DNA of 64,000 bases from Phycisphaerales bacterium (GTDB lineage Bacteria; Planctomycetota; Phycisphaerae; UBA1845; Fen-1342). Below, in pieces: positions 34,338 through 43,540 of the stretch. Location of the stretch: assembly GCA_016716475.1 (NCBI GenBank), contig JADJWG010000001.1, positions 1,426,001 to 1,490,000 of the forward strand, written 5' to 3'. Every line of letters starts with the position of its first letter. Position 1 is the stretch's first letter. Position numbers and translations under genes: made by a program. The notes below the pieces were generated by a model that saw only the letters and a program-made list of their open reading frames with translations, did not search any database and was not told where the DNA came from.

Positions 34338-36014
34338 CTACGGACGCTGCCAAAGCTGCACGTCGGTCTGCTCGGCCGCTTCGATCCAGAGCGTGCTGCC
34401 GGTGTAGAAGAGAACATCCGACCGCTGCGAAAGCAATCCCAGGGCGCGCGGAATGCCGTCATAAGTCCAGAAGCAGGTGTCGCCCGAGCAGCCGAAGTAG
34501 ATGAGCGGCAGAATCGGATTGCTCGAAAGCGCCTCGAGCGTGGCGCGGTTCTGGATCCAGGCCTGGTCATTCGGCCACAGGGGGTGGCAAATGCTCTGAT
34601 CGACGAAGCGCGTATTGATGACACCGTTTACGAACGCGCATAGGTCGGCCGAACGTTGCTGCAGCCAGGCCTGCCGGCTGTGAACGCTGGGGAACCAGAT
34701 GTACTCGATGTGCGGGGGCAGCGTTGAAAGGCCGGCGGCCAGTTGCGAGAAGTTGATCGTGGCGCCGCCGAACCAGTAGGACATGAGCGCCGTCTCGTTC
34801 TCCAGCACGAGTTGGTTGACGCCGGCGTTGGCGACCATCAGCGCTGCGGAGGTCGCAATGCGTTCCCAACCCAGGAGATTGTCAAAGGAGTTCGTACCCA
34901 GTCGCGGGGCCGTCTTGATACCTGGAATGATCTGCATATCCGGGACACGCTGCTTGAGCGTCGTGTAAAGCCATTCCCGCCCCGTGTTCGTCGTGACCAC
35001 CGCCGTATGAGTCACTCGGCGCCACTTTTGCAAACCAGCCACGCAGTGCTCGATTTGGGCTTCGTCGGCCACGTTCACTTCCAGCCAGGGAATGATGAGC
35101 GGGGTCGTCAACGGCTTTTCCAGGTGCACCGTCACGCTGGCTGACAAGCCGGCCGTCGTCCCGATCGTAACCTTCGCCGTGTGGTCTCCCGTCACGAGTT
35201 CGAGCCGCTCCGCCGTCAAGGTCACCGTGATCGTCTCGGCTCCGAGCGTCCCGCTCGTCGTGCTGAGTGAGAGCCACGGCTGGTCGACCGCTAGAGTAAA
35301 GTCAAAGGCCGATCCCGTGTTCGCGAGCGTGAATCCGCGCGTCCAGCCGTCGGGGCCGAAGTGAACGGTGTCCGTGCTCAGCGTCAGAGTCGGTGCCGGT
35401 GGCGGCGGGGGCTCATCCGGATCATCCGGCACCGGGACGGTCATGATCAGGTTGACGATGTGGCTTTCGCCATTGCTCGCAGAGATGTTGACGAACCCGA
35501 CGTACACACCGGGCGGCAGGTTGGCGCGCTGCACGAACACCACGACCGGATCGGGTTCGCCGGTGCTCGAACCCCCGGCAAGACTGATCGTGGCCCACGT
35601 CACGTCGGTCGCCACGGTGTAGTTCAGCGTACCCGTCCCGACGTTCGTAACGGCAAAGCCGCCAGCGGCCGCTTGCGCACCGAAGTTGAGCTCGATGACA
35701 TCCACGTACAGAATCGGCGTATCTTCCCGCTGTTGCACGTCTCCGCGCACAATCGGGGTGATCGGATTCGTTACCACCTGCGGCACATGCGCAATTGAAT
35801 CACCGTTGGGGGGTGGCGGTGGATTGTTCGTACCGCTGCCCGTTGGGGCCGGGTCCGACCCGCTCTGCGGCCGATCCCAGGTATCCAGCACAACAGGGTC
35901 AACGACGTTGCTGAGATCGCCTCCGCAACCGCCGAGGATGGCACCCGCCAGGAATACCTGGAGCATTGAGAGCACCAGGAGGGAGCGGACGGGGCGCGTG
36001 GAAAGCTTGATCAT
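34338..36014 (-). CDS. Large lipoprotein with BACON/choice-of-anchor-like domains and a novel C-terminal domain
   Basis: A 558-residue lipoprotein (lipobox ILGGC, Cys30). A low-complexity Pro/Asn/Gly linker follows. Two immunoglobulin-like BACON / choice-of-anchor units occupy about residues 100-190 (LNFGAQAAAGGFAVTNVGTGTLNYT) and 212-300 (VHFGPDGWTRGFTLANTGSAFDFT). The last 240 residues (from PLIIPWLEVN on) form a domain I do not recognise, with several paired cysteines (for example CSGDTC) and many aromatic residues. It resembles a secreted enzyme or sugar-binding module, but no catalytic motif is evident. Confidence 0.72.
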   Translation of the reverse strand: MIKLSTRPVRSLLVLSMLQVFLAGAILGGCGGDLSNVVDPVVLDTWDRPQSGSDPAPTGSGTNNPPPPPNGDSIAHVPQVVTNPITPIVRGDVQQREDTPILYVDVIELNFGAQAAAGGFAVTNVGTGTLNYTVATDVTWATISLAGGSSTGEPDPVVVFVQRANLPPGVYVGFVNISASNGESHIVNLIMTVPVPDDPDEPPPPPAPTLTLSTDTVHFGPDGWTRGFTLANTGSAFDFTLAVDQPWLSLSTTSGTLGAETITVTLTAERLELVTGDHTAKVTIGTTAGLSASVTVHLEKPLTTPLIIPWLEVNVADEAQIEHCVAGLQKWRRVTHTAVVTTNTGREWLYTTLKQRVPDMQIIPGIKTAPRLGTNSFDNLLGWERIATSAALMVANAGVNQLVLENETALMSYWFGGATINFSQLAAGLSTLPPHIEYIWFPSVHSRQAWLQQRSADLCAFVNGVINTRFVDQSICHPLWPNDQAWIQNRATLEALSSNPILPLIYFGCSGDTCFWTYDGIPRALGLLSQRSDVLFYTGSTLWIEAAEQTDVQLWQRP

Positions 36015-36222
36015 CCTTCGGATTCCTTCTCAGTCGTCGGACGGCACCCTCCCACGGTGACCCTCTGTCGGCCGACTGAAGCTCCGACAGTCCATAGGAA
36101 GGTTGGAAAACGGGGTAAGCTGGGTCAAGGCGATAAGTTGGCGCGGGGAACCGTGGAAGCTGAAACGGTTTGGGGCGGGCTGATTTCCGGACCGACACAC
36201 GATGGCATGGAACTATAATCGC

Positions 36223-36259
36223 CCGGCCACGGCGGTTAGCCGACGCGCCGGTCTTTTTT
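36223..36259 (+). terminator. Hairpin plus T-run in front of the 36276 gene
   Basis: CCGGC (36223-36227) pairs with GCCGG (36247-36251), an inner CGGC/GCCG stem forms around GGTTA, and TCTTTTTT follows at 36252-36259. It looks like an intrinsic terminator or attenuator only 17 bases before a start codon. A TATAAT box lies just upstream at 36214-36219. Confidence 0.5.
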
Positions 36260-36275
36260 CGTGATGTAGGTACAT

Positions 36276-36938
36276 ATGCACACAGTGGACTGGCCCGCAA
36301 CCACGATCGCAGCACATGCCGAGCAGGCGCGCACTTACTTGGCCTCTGAGCTTGGCACCCGTGCGCCGACGGTGCTCCAGTTCGCAGCGGCGTTTGAAGA
36401 GCAGCCCCTGGAGGGCGAGGGCTCGGTCGCGCTTTTCCGCTTCGATCTACCGCCGGACGGGGGCACTTGTGCCAAGGAGCACACCGGACATTACGTCGTG
36501 GTGGGATGCACAGAACCCAACTACTTCCCGGCCTACGAACAGGATTCGGAGGGGGCGTACGATTTTCACATCGGGACGCGTTATGCCCTCGGCGTGGGCC
36601 TGGCGCGAGTGGCGTCTGAGCGGGAGCCCGCAACCGCCCGGCGGGCATTACAGCACTTGGTGAGCACCTGCAATCCCGGGATCGTGATCGAGCGCGAGGA
36701 ACTCGCCGGACTCTTCGACACCGGCGCGCAGCTCTTCGCGGTGTACCGCCTGCGCTTGGCAGGACAGGAGGTCTACTGTCTCGGGGCCGATTGCCCGCCC
36801 GGCTTCTATTCCCTCACGAAGTATCCCCCCCAAGTGGTGCTGCGGTTGCACCTCGGTCGACTCATCCGGAACGAGGCACGGGATGAGGCCGAACATGCCG
36901 CCGCGCGGCGATTGTCGCGCGCCCGGGGCGGCGACTAA
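36276..36938 (+). CDS. Hypothetical 220-residue protein
   Basis: No family recognised. The product is soluble, without signal peptide or membrane segment, and has five cysteines, two of them paired as CLGADC near residue 166. An Arg/Ala-rich C-terminal helix (from NEARDEAEHAAARR) ends it. Codon usage is in line with neighbours. It is preceded by a terminator-like hairpin and followed after 78 bases by a cysteine-desulfurase-like gene. No function can be assigned. Confidence 0.6.
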   Translation: MHTVDWPATTIAAHAEQARTYLASELGTRAPTVLQFAAAFEEQPLEGEGSVALFRFDLPPDGGTCAKEHTGHYVVVGCTEPNYFPAYEQDSEGAYDFHIGTRYALGVGLARVASEREPATARRALQHLVSTCNPGIVIEREELAGLFDTGAQLFAVYRLRLAGQEVYCLGADCPPGFYSLTKYPPQVVLRLHLGRLIRNEARDEAEHAAARRLSRARGGD

Positions 36939-37016
36939 CATGCGCGCAGGACGGAAGGCGGCGCGGGCCGCCGGGCGGAACCGTTCTTCGACTTTGCGAC
37001 CCGCACGGGCGTACTG

Positions 37017-38198
37017 ATGCGAAGGTATTTTGACAACGCGGCCACCAGCCATCCCAAACCACCGCAAGTGCTTGCCGCCGTGGTGCAATACTGCGAGAAC
37101 ATCCACGCCAGTGCCGGTCGCGGGGCCTACCGCGAAGCGCTTGCTTCCGAGCGCCTGCTGCAGCGCTGCCGTGACGCCCTCCGTCGGCTGTTCGGCTGTG
37201 CGCCGGACGTGCATGTTGTTTTTACCCTGAACGGTACGGACGCACTGAATCTCGCTCTCAAGGGACTGCTGCGGCCAGGGGATCACGTCGTAACGACGGT
37301 CATGGACCACAACTCGGTCCTGCGCCCCCTCAGTGCACTCGCTGCCCAGAGCGGCGTCGAGTGGACCACCGTCCCGGTCCATCCACTCACTACACAGCTG
37401 AATCCGGCAGACCTTGAGCAGGCCCTGCGACCGGAGACACGCCTGGTGGCGCTGAATCACGCGAGCAACGTAACAGGGGTCGTGCAGCCGCTCGCAGATG
37501 TCAGCGAGATCTGTCGGCGGAGGGGCGTGCGACTGCTGGTGGACGCGGCTCAGTCGGCGGGGCACCTACCGATCGACCTTGGATTGCTACCCGTGGATCT
37601 GCTGGCGTGCCCCGGACACAAGGGGCTCCTGGGGCCGCTGGGCACCGGCGTACTGCTCATCGGCGCTGAGGTGGCCACAGAGCTGCGCACCGTGCGCGAG
37701 GGCGGGACCGGCTCCGCCAGCGAGCTCCCGGTGCAGCCCGACATCTGGCCGGACCGCTTCGAAGCTGGCAGCCACAACGCGCCGGGGCTCGCGGGCCTGT
37801 TGGCGGCCGTGGAATGGCTGCTGGAGCGGGGCGTCTCCGCACTGCGCGCGCACGAACTGGAGCTTAGCCGGGTGTTGCAGGAGCGCCTCAGCGCGATCGA
37901 CGGTTTGACCTGGTATGGCCCGCGCGATGCCCGTGAGCGTGTCGGGGTCTTCAGCATACGCATCGCCGGGCTCGAACCCGCGGAACTCTCCACCCTGCTC
38001 GAGGAGCAGTTCGACATCCTCTCGCGCAGCGGGTTGCATTGTGCCCCGCTGGCACACGCAGCCATCGGCACGCTTACGCTCGGCGGAACCACGCGCCTGT
38101 CGACCGGACCGTTTACCACTCCCGACGACATCGAGAGCGCCGCGATCGCTCTGGAGCGCATCACACGCGGCGCGGTGCTGGCATCGGCCGGCAACTGA
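37017..38198 (+). CDS. Cysteine desulfurase-like class V aminotransferase
   Basis: PLP-dependent enzyme of 393 residues, related to cysteine desulfurases (SufS/CsdA/IscS) and CapM-like class V transferases. The N-terminal YFDNAATSHPKP motif, the PLP-binding aspartate (Asp176) with its VDAAQSAGH context, and the Schiff-base lysine Lys202 in CPGHKGLLGP are seen. Cys342, in the mobile loop RSGLHCAPLAH, is in the position of the persulfide cysteine. It is probably a desulfurase, but no iron-sulfur scaffold or tRNA-thiolation gene is adjacent. Confidence 0.87.
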   Translation: MRRYFDNAATSHPKPPQVLAAVVQYCENIHASAGRGAYREALASERLLQRCRDALRRLFGCAPDVHVVFTLNGTDALNLALKGLLRPGDHVVTTVMDHNSVLRPLSALAAQSGVEWTTVPVHPLTTQLNPADLEQALRPETRLVALNHASNVTGVVQPLADVSEICRRRGVRLLVDAAQSAGHLPIDLGLLPVDLLACPGHKGLLGPLGTGVLLIGAEVATELRTVREGGTGSASELPVQPDIWPDRFEAGSHNAPGLAGLLAAVEWLLERGVSALRAHELELSRVLQERLSAIDGLTWYGPRDARERVGVFSIRIAGLEPAELSTLLEEQFDILSRSGLHCAPLAHAAIGTLTLGGTTRLSTGPFTTPDDIESAAIALERITRGAVLASAGN

Positions 38199-38236
38199 AC
38201 GCACCTGCTGCCTGCCGCGTCCACCGCTGCCCGGCG

Positions 38237-39148
38237 CTACCCGTTCGTCGGCCGCAGGCCCTGCGGTGTCGGCATGAAGCGCAGCGGCTCATGGAACTGC
38301 CCTTGTGTCCATGCAGAGCGGTCCTGCAGCGCCTGGCCCCACTTCGCCGTGTTTTCTTCGGCACTCAACAGGTCCGGCCAATCCGAGTAGGCATCGGCAA
38401 TTGTCTCGTCGGTTAGGTAGTGGATGTAGAACGTGCGGCGCCTGCTGGCCGACTTGTTCTCCTTGGAGCCGTGTACGACCGCGACATGGTGGAACATCGC
38501 GTCGCCGGGTTCCAGTTCGAGCGGCACTGCACCAGGCAGGTCCCAGCCGTGCTCAGCGACCATTTTGTCCACGTCGACCGTGCCATTACGGTGTGTCCCG
38601 GGAATGGCGAACAGCCCGCCGTTGTCGCGATTGGACGGCTCCAGGTAGATGTCCGTCGTGAAGTTCGGGATCGGGTGCGTGGTGGACCGTCCTCGGTTCG
38701 TGTGCCCGCCGCTGGACCAGTAGAGATAAGGGATGTCCTGGTGCCAACGCACAGCCGCCCCTTCGTATGGCAGCTTGTAGACGAGATTGCCGCCCCGCGG
38801 CCAGAACGGCCGCTCGAGGATCTGCCAGGCGTTGTTGAGCAAGGTTTCGGCCACGGCCATCTGGGCGAAGATCGGATCCTGGGAGTAGAGGCGCTCGACA
38901 CGGTGGAAAGAGAAAGCACCGTCGTCCTTCTCGCGATAGACGTAATGATCGACGGGGTGTTCGATCCAGTCCTTGTTGACGCGGTTGGCCTGATCGAGGT
39001 AGCCCGCCCGCTGAACCTTCGCGAGTGCGTCGGCCTGAAGGCGATCGGCCGCGGCACGCATCGCGTCAAGGTCACGTTGGGGGATGATTCCCCGCATAAT
39101 GAGAAAGCCGTTTTCATGAAAAAAGCGAACTTGATCCGGCGTAAGCAT
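38237..39148 (-). CDS. Phytanoyl-CoA dioxygenase (PhyH) family protein
   Basis: Fe(II)/2-oxoglutarate oxygenase of 303 residues. The iron ligands are His136 and Asp138 in WHQD and His226 in VVHGS; Arg237 is a likely 2-oxoglutarate partner. The ATG at 39148 has an AGGAG box. PhyH enzymes are abundant in Planctomycetota and often act on sugars, halogenated compounds or secondary metabolites; the substrate here is unknown. It has its own promoter at 39205-39233 and is convergent with the cysteine desulfurase-like gene. Confidence 0.88.
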   Translation of the reverse strand: MLTPDQVRFFHENGFLIMRGIIPQRDLDAMRAAADRLQADALAKVQRAGYLDQANRVNKDWIEHPVDHYVYREKDDGAFSFHRVERLYSQDPIFAQMAVAETLLNNAWQILERPFWPRGGNLVYKLPYEGAAVRWHQDIPYLYWSSGGHTNRGRSTTHPIPNFTTDIYLEPSNRDNGGLFAIPGTHRNGTVDVDKMVAEHGWDLPGAVPLELEPGDAMFHHVAVVHGSKENKSASRRRTFYIHYLTDETIADAYSDWPDLLSAEENTAKWGQALQDRSAWTQGQFHEPLRFMPTPQGLRPTNG

Positions 39149-39520
39149 AACGAACAACTCCTGAGATCGAGCGCGGAGAATGCGGTGCCTGAACCCGTTC
39201 AGTGAGGATAGTCCAACGATGGCGGAATGCCAACGGTTCCCGCGCCTCTGCCCCCCGACCCGCCAGACCAGCGGAACCGCAACCGGGTAGCGGGCACGCT
39301 CCTGCCGGTCGCGCGGGAGCCGCGCGAACTCCCCCCTTCGCCGAGCTTCCACATGCGGCCCCCAAGGGGGTGTGCGCGCCGTGGAGGCCTCCTCGGGGAA
39401 GATTTTTCGGACCCGACGGAATCTGCGCAGTCATCCTCAGGTAGTTCGAAGAACCAACCGATGGAACCGACGGCAGGCGGGGCTCACATCCGCTGCCGAG
39501 CCCATGTGGAGGTTCAACCG
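39149..39520. other. Intergenic region between divergent phyH and the DUF2934 gene
   Basis: A 372-base stretch. It carries the phyH promoter on the minus strand (-35 TTGGCA, complement of 39228-39233; -10 TATCCT, complement of 39205-39210; 17-base spacer). The plus strand holds several short GC hairpins but no convincing gene or promoter. Confidence 0.5.
39205..39233 (-). promoter_or_regulatory. Promoter of the phyH gene
   Basis: On the minus strand TTGGCA and TATCCT are spaced by 17 bases. The leader to the ATG at 39148 would be about 50 bases. Confidence 0.5.
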
Positions 39521-39739
39521 ATGTTGGCTACCGCTACCCGAAGATCCCGTTCCAGCCCTCGCAGCAAGCCGGTTGAGGAGCTGATTCCGACCCTCAGCGG
39601 ACCAACCGAGGAAGAGATTCGAGAACGGGCTTACCAGATTTTCATCTCCCGGGGAGGTACCCCGGGAAACCCGGAATGGGACTGGCAGCAAGCCGAGCTC
39701 GAACTCCGGGCCCGCTTTGCGCTGCTGGGGCGACCGTAG
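39521..39739 (+). CDS. DUF2934 family small protein
   Basis: A 72-residue protein with the DUF2934 pattern: EIRERAYQIFISRGGTPGNPEWDWQQAELEL, near the C-terminus, after a basic Ser/Arg-rich N-terminus. The ATG at 39521 has a TGGAGG box eight bases upstream; longer frames are not supported. The function of DUF2934 is not known; members are widespread small soluble proteins. A strong terminator follows. Confidence 0.72.
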   Translation: MLATATRRSRSSPRSKPVEELIPTLSGPTEEEIRERAYQIFISRGGTPGNPEWDWQQAELELRARFALLGRP

Positions 39740-39802
39740 CCAGGACGGTGAATCGCCGGTGAGCGACGGCGCGTTGCCGCCGGTGCGAGTGATCCAGAGC
39801 CG

Positions 39803-39842
39803 ACTCCCCACCCGTGCGCGTGGCGCCGCGCGGGTGGGGAGT
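39803..39842. terminator. Strong hairpin terminator between DUF2934 and DUF4159 genes
   Basis: ACTCCCCACCCG-T-GCGCG pairs with CGCGC-GGGTGGGGAGT, with one bulged base, around a short loop, followed on the plus strand by TTT. It lies between two convergent stop codons. Confidence 0.65.
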
Positions 39843-39900
39843 TTGCATGGCGGGCCACAGCCGGCGTCGGGGCCGTGGTGCAAGCTACCCGGTCCAGCCC

Positions 39901-42168
39901 TCAATCCTCGCGGGCGAGGGTCGCCTTCTCGGCGGTCGGCAGGGCCGCGTAGAGCAATAGGTTCTGCATGATGCGCAGGGTGGCTTCGGGCTCATATCCG
40001 ACCAGGTCATACACTTGCGTACCGAGCAGGCCGGCGGACAAATCCAGCGGCGAATAGATGACTTGCAGGCGTCGCCGGGTCCCGAAGGTGAGCAGGGGCG
40101 GAAACGTCTGTCCGCGTGCCATGCGACGCGCATTGCGTCGGAATGCCACCGTGCTGAGGTCCACCGCATCGGGGATACCGGCTCCTGTCACGATGTAATC
40201 CGTCGATCGGAGGGCGCGTGGCTCGGACCGTGTGGCGGCACGCAGTTCGGATTCGAGCGCTTCTACAAAGCCCGGCGTTGCGCCGGCGGCATCCGCGAGG
40301 AGCGTACCGCCCGAGTTGAGAAAATGGCGCAGTCCGCGGCGTTCCTCATCAGAGAGTGTGAATGGGCCGGTGCCGGTGATGTGGGCGATCGAAAAGTTGC
40401 TCAGCACCTCCGAGTCGAAGCGGATGCCGGACGTCACAAGCAGGTTGGTGCGAACTCTGTTGTGGAGGTGCGCACGCAGACGCGTCCAGCCGTATGGTTC
40501 CGGATCCCACGGGCCGTCGTACGCGATCCGCGCCATGGCAATGGTGCGGGTGGGCGCCGTGTTCTCGAGTGCGATGTTGGGCGTCTGCAGGCGACTGCGC
40601 GAAAAGACCTTGTCAGTCGCGTACAGGAACACATTCGCCGCCAGTTCGAAATCGCGAAGCTGAGCCCCGCGCGGCACCGCCCGGCTCCAGGTTTGTGCCA
40701 GGTCGCGATCGAGCAGCAGCAGCAGGGTACGCACTCCGTTCGCCACCTCGAGCAGTGGGTAGTCGCCTTCCAGCGGGAACTGTACGACGCCAGAGAGCAG
40801 CGGGTGCTCCGCCGACACGGGTCGCAGCGTGAGTTCCGGAAACGCCTGCCGGGCCAGCTCTTCAATGCTGCGCCGGAAAGTTCCGCTGGCATCACCCGAG
40901 ACGGCAAACACCAGGCCCCCGCGCAGACAGTACTCACGGATTTTCTGCGCCTCCACCGGCGTGTATTCCGTGCGACCGGTGCCGTACAGGTACAACACCG
41001 GCGCTTCCAGCAACTCGTCGAGCGTGCTGTCGAGCTTCACGATCTGCCAGTTCATCAAACGTTCGAAACTGCGGCTGAAATAGCGCGTCAGGCCAGCGAC
41101 ATCACGCGGTTGCGCGTTCCAGCCCGCGCCGTGTTCGAGCTTGTTGAACGTGAGCGGGGCACGCCCGTGACACAGAACCATCAGGGCAAACGCCGTGTTG
41201 CGGAACTCGGTCATGTCGCCGCCGGTGCCTTCCCACGAGCCACCCGGACGCTGCTGCCGCAGGAGCCATGCCGCGCTGGCCCGAAACCACTCCTTGCCCG
41301 CGAAGGATTTGTACCCGCTCGCCCGGCCCGCCCGCTCAATGCCGTAGAGATAGTAGAAATGCCACTCATTCCCGGCCTGCTCGGGGTCGAAGCTGCGCCC
41401 CAGCCAGCGCAGCCCGGTGTCCACCGCGGCCTGAACTTCCGCGCCCTCGCGCGGGTCGCGCGTGAAGCGCTGATCCAGCACCACGAACAGCGACGCGACT
41501 CCCGCGGCCGTCATGCTGCCGGTGCTGTCTTCTCGTTCCATATACCCCCAGCCACCGTCCGCATTCTGGCTGCGGAGCCAATATCGCCCGACCAGGTCCC
41601 AGTAGCTGTCGGGTACGGCAACGCCGGCCTCTGCGGCCATCCACACGCCGAGTACGCCAAACTGGCTGTTGGAATTGTCCCAGCGCCGCAACGTGCCATC
41701 CTCGGCCGCGAGATAGTCGTACGCACCCGCGCCCTCTCCTTGGCGTCCCATGGCACTGACCAGCCAGGTGACGTCCGCTTCGAGCCGTGAGCGATGCATG
41801 CGATCGGGCAACAGTGCGAGCGCATGGGCCCGGGTACCGAAGGCGTAGGTGCTCTTGAGCGTTTGTGAATTCAGCCAACCGAGGGCGCGGCCGATTTCAT
41901 CGCCGCGCGGGTCCTCGCCGGCGTACAGCAGCGCAAGCAGGGCGAGAGCGGTATCGCCGCCGTAGTGCTGATGCCCCTTGTCATGCTGCTCCCAGAATTC
42001 ACCGGTCGCCTTGCTTTTGATCCAAGCGACCGCGCGCTGAACCGCATCCTCCACCCGGGCATCGGTAACGGTGGGGTCGCTGGCAACGGCGACAGGACCC
42101 GTGACCACGCTGACCAGAATGAGGCCGTGCATGATCGGACGGGTGACGGGCAAGCGTCGCTTTGGCAT
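39901..42168 (-). CDS. Secreted toroid-repeat plus DUF4159 protein
   Basis: A 755-residue protein with a signal peptide (about residues 1-29). Residues 40-380 contain repeats of the prenyltransferase/squalene-cyclase alpha-toroid type (GDTALALLALLYAGEDPR, GGWGYMEREDSTGSMTAAGVASL, GGSWEGTGGDMTEFRNTAFALMVL). The last 200 residues are DUF4159 (MARIAYDGPWDPEPYGWTRLRAHL, a flexible middle, and a C-terminal LIYSP-like VIYSPLDLSAGLLG). The pairing is common in Planctomycetota, where its function is unknown. No catalytic Asp motif of the cyclases is evident, so it is probably a structural or binding protein. Divergent from the kinase. Confidence 0.85.
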   Translation of the reverse strand: MPKRRLPVTRPIMHGLILVSVVTGPVAVASDPTVTDARVEDAVQRAVAWIKSKATGEFWEQHDKGHQHYGGDTALALLALLYAGEDPRGDEIGRALGWLNSQTLKSTYAFGTRAHALALLPDRMHRSRLEADVTWLVSAMGRQGEGAGAYDYLAAEDGTLRRWDNSNSQFGVLGVWMAAEAGVAVPDSYWDLVGRYWLRSQNADGGWGYMEREDSTGSMTAAGVASLFVVLDQRFTRDPREGAEVQAAVDTGLRWLGRSFDPEQAGNEWHFYYLYGIERAGRASGYKSFAGKEWFRASAAWLLRQQRPGGSWEGTGGDMTEFRNTAFALMVLCHGRAPLTFNKLEHGAGWNAQPRDVAGLTRYFSRSFERLMNWQIVKLDSTLDELLEAPVLYLYGTGRTEYTPVEAQKIREYCLRGGLVFAVSGDASGTFRRSIEELARQAFPELTLRPVSAEHPLLSGVVQFPLEGDYPLLEVANGVRTLLLLLDRDLAQTWSRAVPRGAQLRDFELAANVFLYATDKVFSRSRLQTPNIALENTAPTRTIAMARIAYDGPWDPEPYGWTRLRAHLHNRVRTNLLVTSGIRFDSEVLSNFSIAHITGTGPFTLSDEERRGLRHFLNSGGTLLADAAGATPGFVEALESELRAATRSEPRALRSTDYIVTGAGIPDAVDLSTVAFRRNARRMARGQTFPPLLTFGTRRRLQVIYSPLDLSAGLLGTQVYDLVGYEPEATLRIMQNLLLYAALPTAEKATLARED

Positions 42169-42199
42169 GCGCGGGTTCTCCCGGCGGGGCGGGCGCGGT

Positions 42200-42228
42200 T
42201 TGCTTCCACCCTGGTGGCTGCGTAAAAT
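42200..42228 (+). promoter_or_regulatory. Promoter of the Ser/Thr kinase gene
   Basis: TTGCTT at 42200-42205 and TAAAAT at 42223-42228 with a 17-base spacer. The predicted leader is about 53 bases to the TTG start. Confidence 0.45.
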
Positions 42229-42287
42229 CCGCAGTTCTGATACTTACCTGTCCCGATCGACCACCGCGGGTAAGCGGAGTCCGCTCC

Positions 42288-43523
42288 TTGGCAGACGGAT
42301 TGGAAGATAGCCAAATCTGCCGGTTGGCGGTAGAGCGCCAACTGGTAACAGCCGAAGAGCTGCGCGCCGCGGTCGACCAACAACGGCAGTTGGTTCGTGG
42401 GGGACGCGAACGGCCGCTCATCGACGTGCTGATCGATCTCGGATTTCTCACGCGCACGCAGTTGCTCCGGTTGCACGGCACGAACGACGACTCGGGCGGT
42501 CGGCCGGCACAGCAGATTCCGGGTTATCAGATCGTGAACAAATGCGGGGCGGGGGCCATGGCGGTCGTGTACCGGGGGAAGCAACTCAGTCTGGACCGCA
42601 CGGTGGCCATTAAGGTGCTGCCGAAACGGCTCAGCAAGAACGCGGAATTCGTGGACCGCTTCTACCGCGAGGGGCGGGCGGCCGCCCAGCTCAATCACCC
42701 GAACATTGTGCAGGCCATCGATGTCGGCGAGGCGAACGGCTTCCACTACTTCGTCATGGAGTTCGTGGAGGGTTGCACGGTCTATGACGAAATCGCCGAC
42801 GGTAAAGTCTACAGCGAGCAGGAAGCGATTGAGATCATCACACAGATCGCCAAGGCGCTGGCGCACGCCCACGCGCGCGGCTTCATTCACCGCGATGTGA
42901 AGCCCAAGAATATCATGCTCACGACGGAGCGGATTGCAAAGCTCGCCGACATGGGTCTCGCTCGCGAAGCGACCGATCACGAGGCGGCCCTGGCCGAAGC
43001 CGGAAGGGCCTACGGCACCCCCTACTACATCGCCCCCGAGCAAATCCGTGGCGAGGTCGACATTGACCATCGCGTCGACCTCTATTCGCTCGGCGCAACC
43101 TTCTACCACATGGCCACCGGTCGCGTTCCCTTTGAAGGGCCCACGCCGTCGGCCGTCATGCACAAGCACCTGCGCGAGCCGCTCGTCCCTCCGGACCACA
43201 TCAACACGCAACTTTCCTCGGGCTGCGGTGCGATGATCGAAATGCTCCTCGCAAAGAACCGCGACGATCGCTATCCGAGCGCCCGGGAACTGCTCACGGA
43301 CCTGGAGTGCCTGGCGCACCGCAGGCCGATGCGGCACGCGCAGCACCACGTTTCCGCGGACGCCTTCGACCAGCTCTCCTCCGGGCAGGCGATCGCCTCC
43401 GAGCCGAGCCGTGCGCTGCAGAACGCGTCCGACCCCGGCGTGCCGGCGGTTGTAGTGATCGTGCTCGCGGGCGTCCTCGCGCTGAGCGTACTGATCAACC
43501 TCATCCTGCTTGTCACCCGCTGA
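42288..43523 (+). CDS. Membrane-anchored Hanks-type serine/threonine protein kinase
   Basis: A 411-residue eukaryotic-like kinase from the TTG at 42288 (CGGAG box upstream). Residues 1-70 form a GspE-N-like helical module (VTAEELRAAVDQQ, IDVLIDLGFLTRTQLL). The kinase domain covers about 80-350: GAGAMAVVYRG glycine loop, VAIKVL (Lys near 109), catalytic HRDVKPKN near 201-208, and DMG instead of DFG near 221. A C-terminal membrane helix (residues about 388-408) ends it, so the kinase faces the cytoplasm with no outside sensor domain. Divergent from the DUF4159 gene. Confidence 0.9.
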   Translation: MADGLEDSQICRLAVERQLVTAEELRAAVDQQRQLVRGGRERPLIDVLIDLGFLTRTQLLRLHGTNDDSGGRPAQQIPGYQIVNKCGAGAMAVVYRGKQLSLDRTVAIKVLPKRLSKNAEFVDRFYREGRAAAQLNHPNIVQAIDVGEANGFHYFVMEFVEGCTVYDEIADGKVYSEQEAIEIITQIAKALAHAHARGFIHRDVKPKNIMLTTERIAKLADMGLAREATDHEAALAEAGRAYGTPYYIAPEQIRGEVDIDHRVDLYSLGATFYHMATGRVPFEGPTPSAVMHKHLREPLVPPDHINTQLSSGCGAMIEMLLAKNRDDRYPSARELLTDLECLAHRRPMRHAQHHVSADAFDQLSSGQAIASEPSRALQNASDPGVPAVVVIVLAGVLALSVLINLILLVTR

Positions 43524-43540
43524 ACGCTCGGGCGCCGCTT

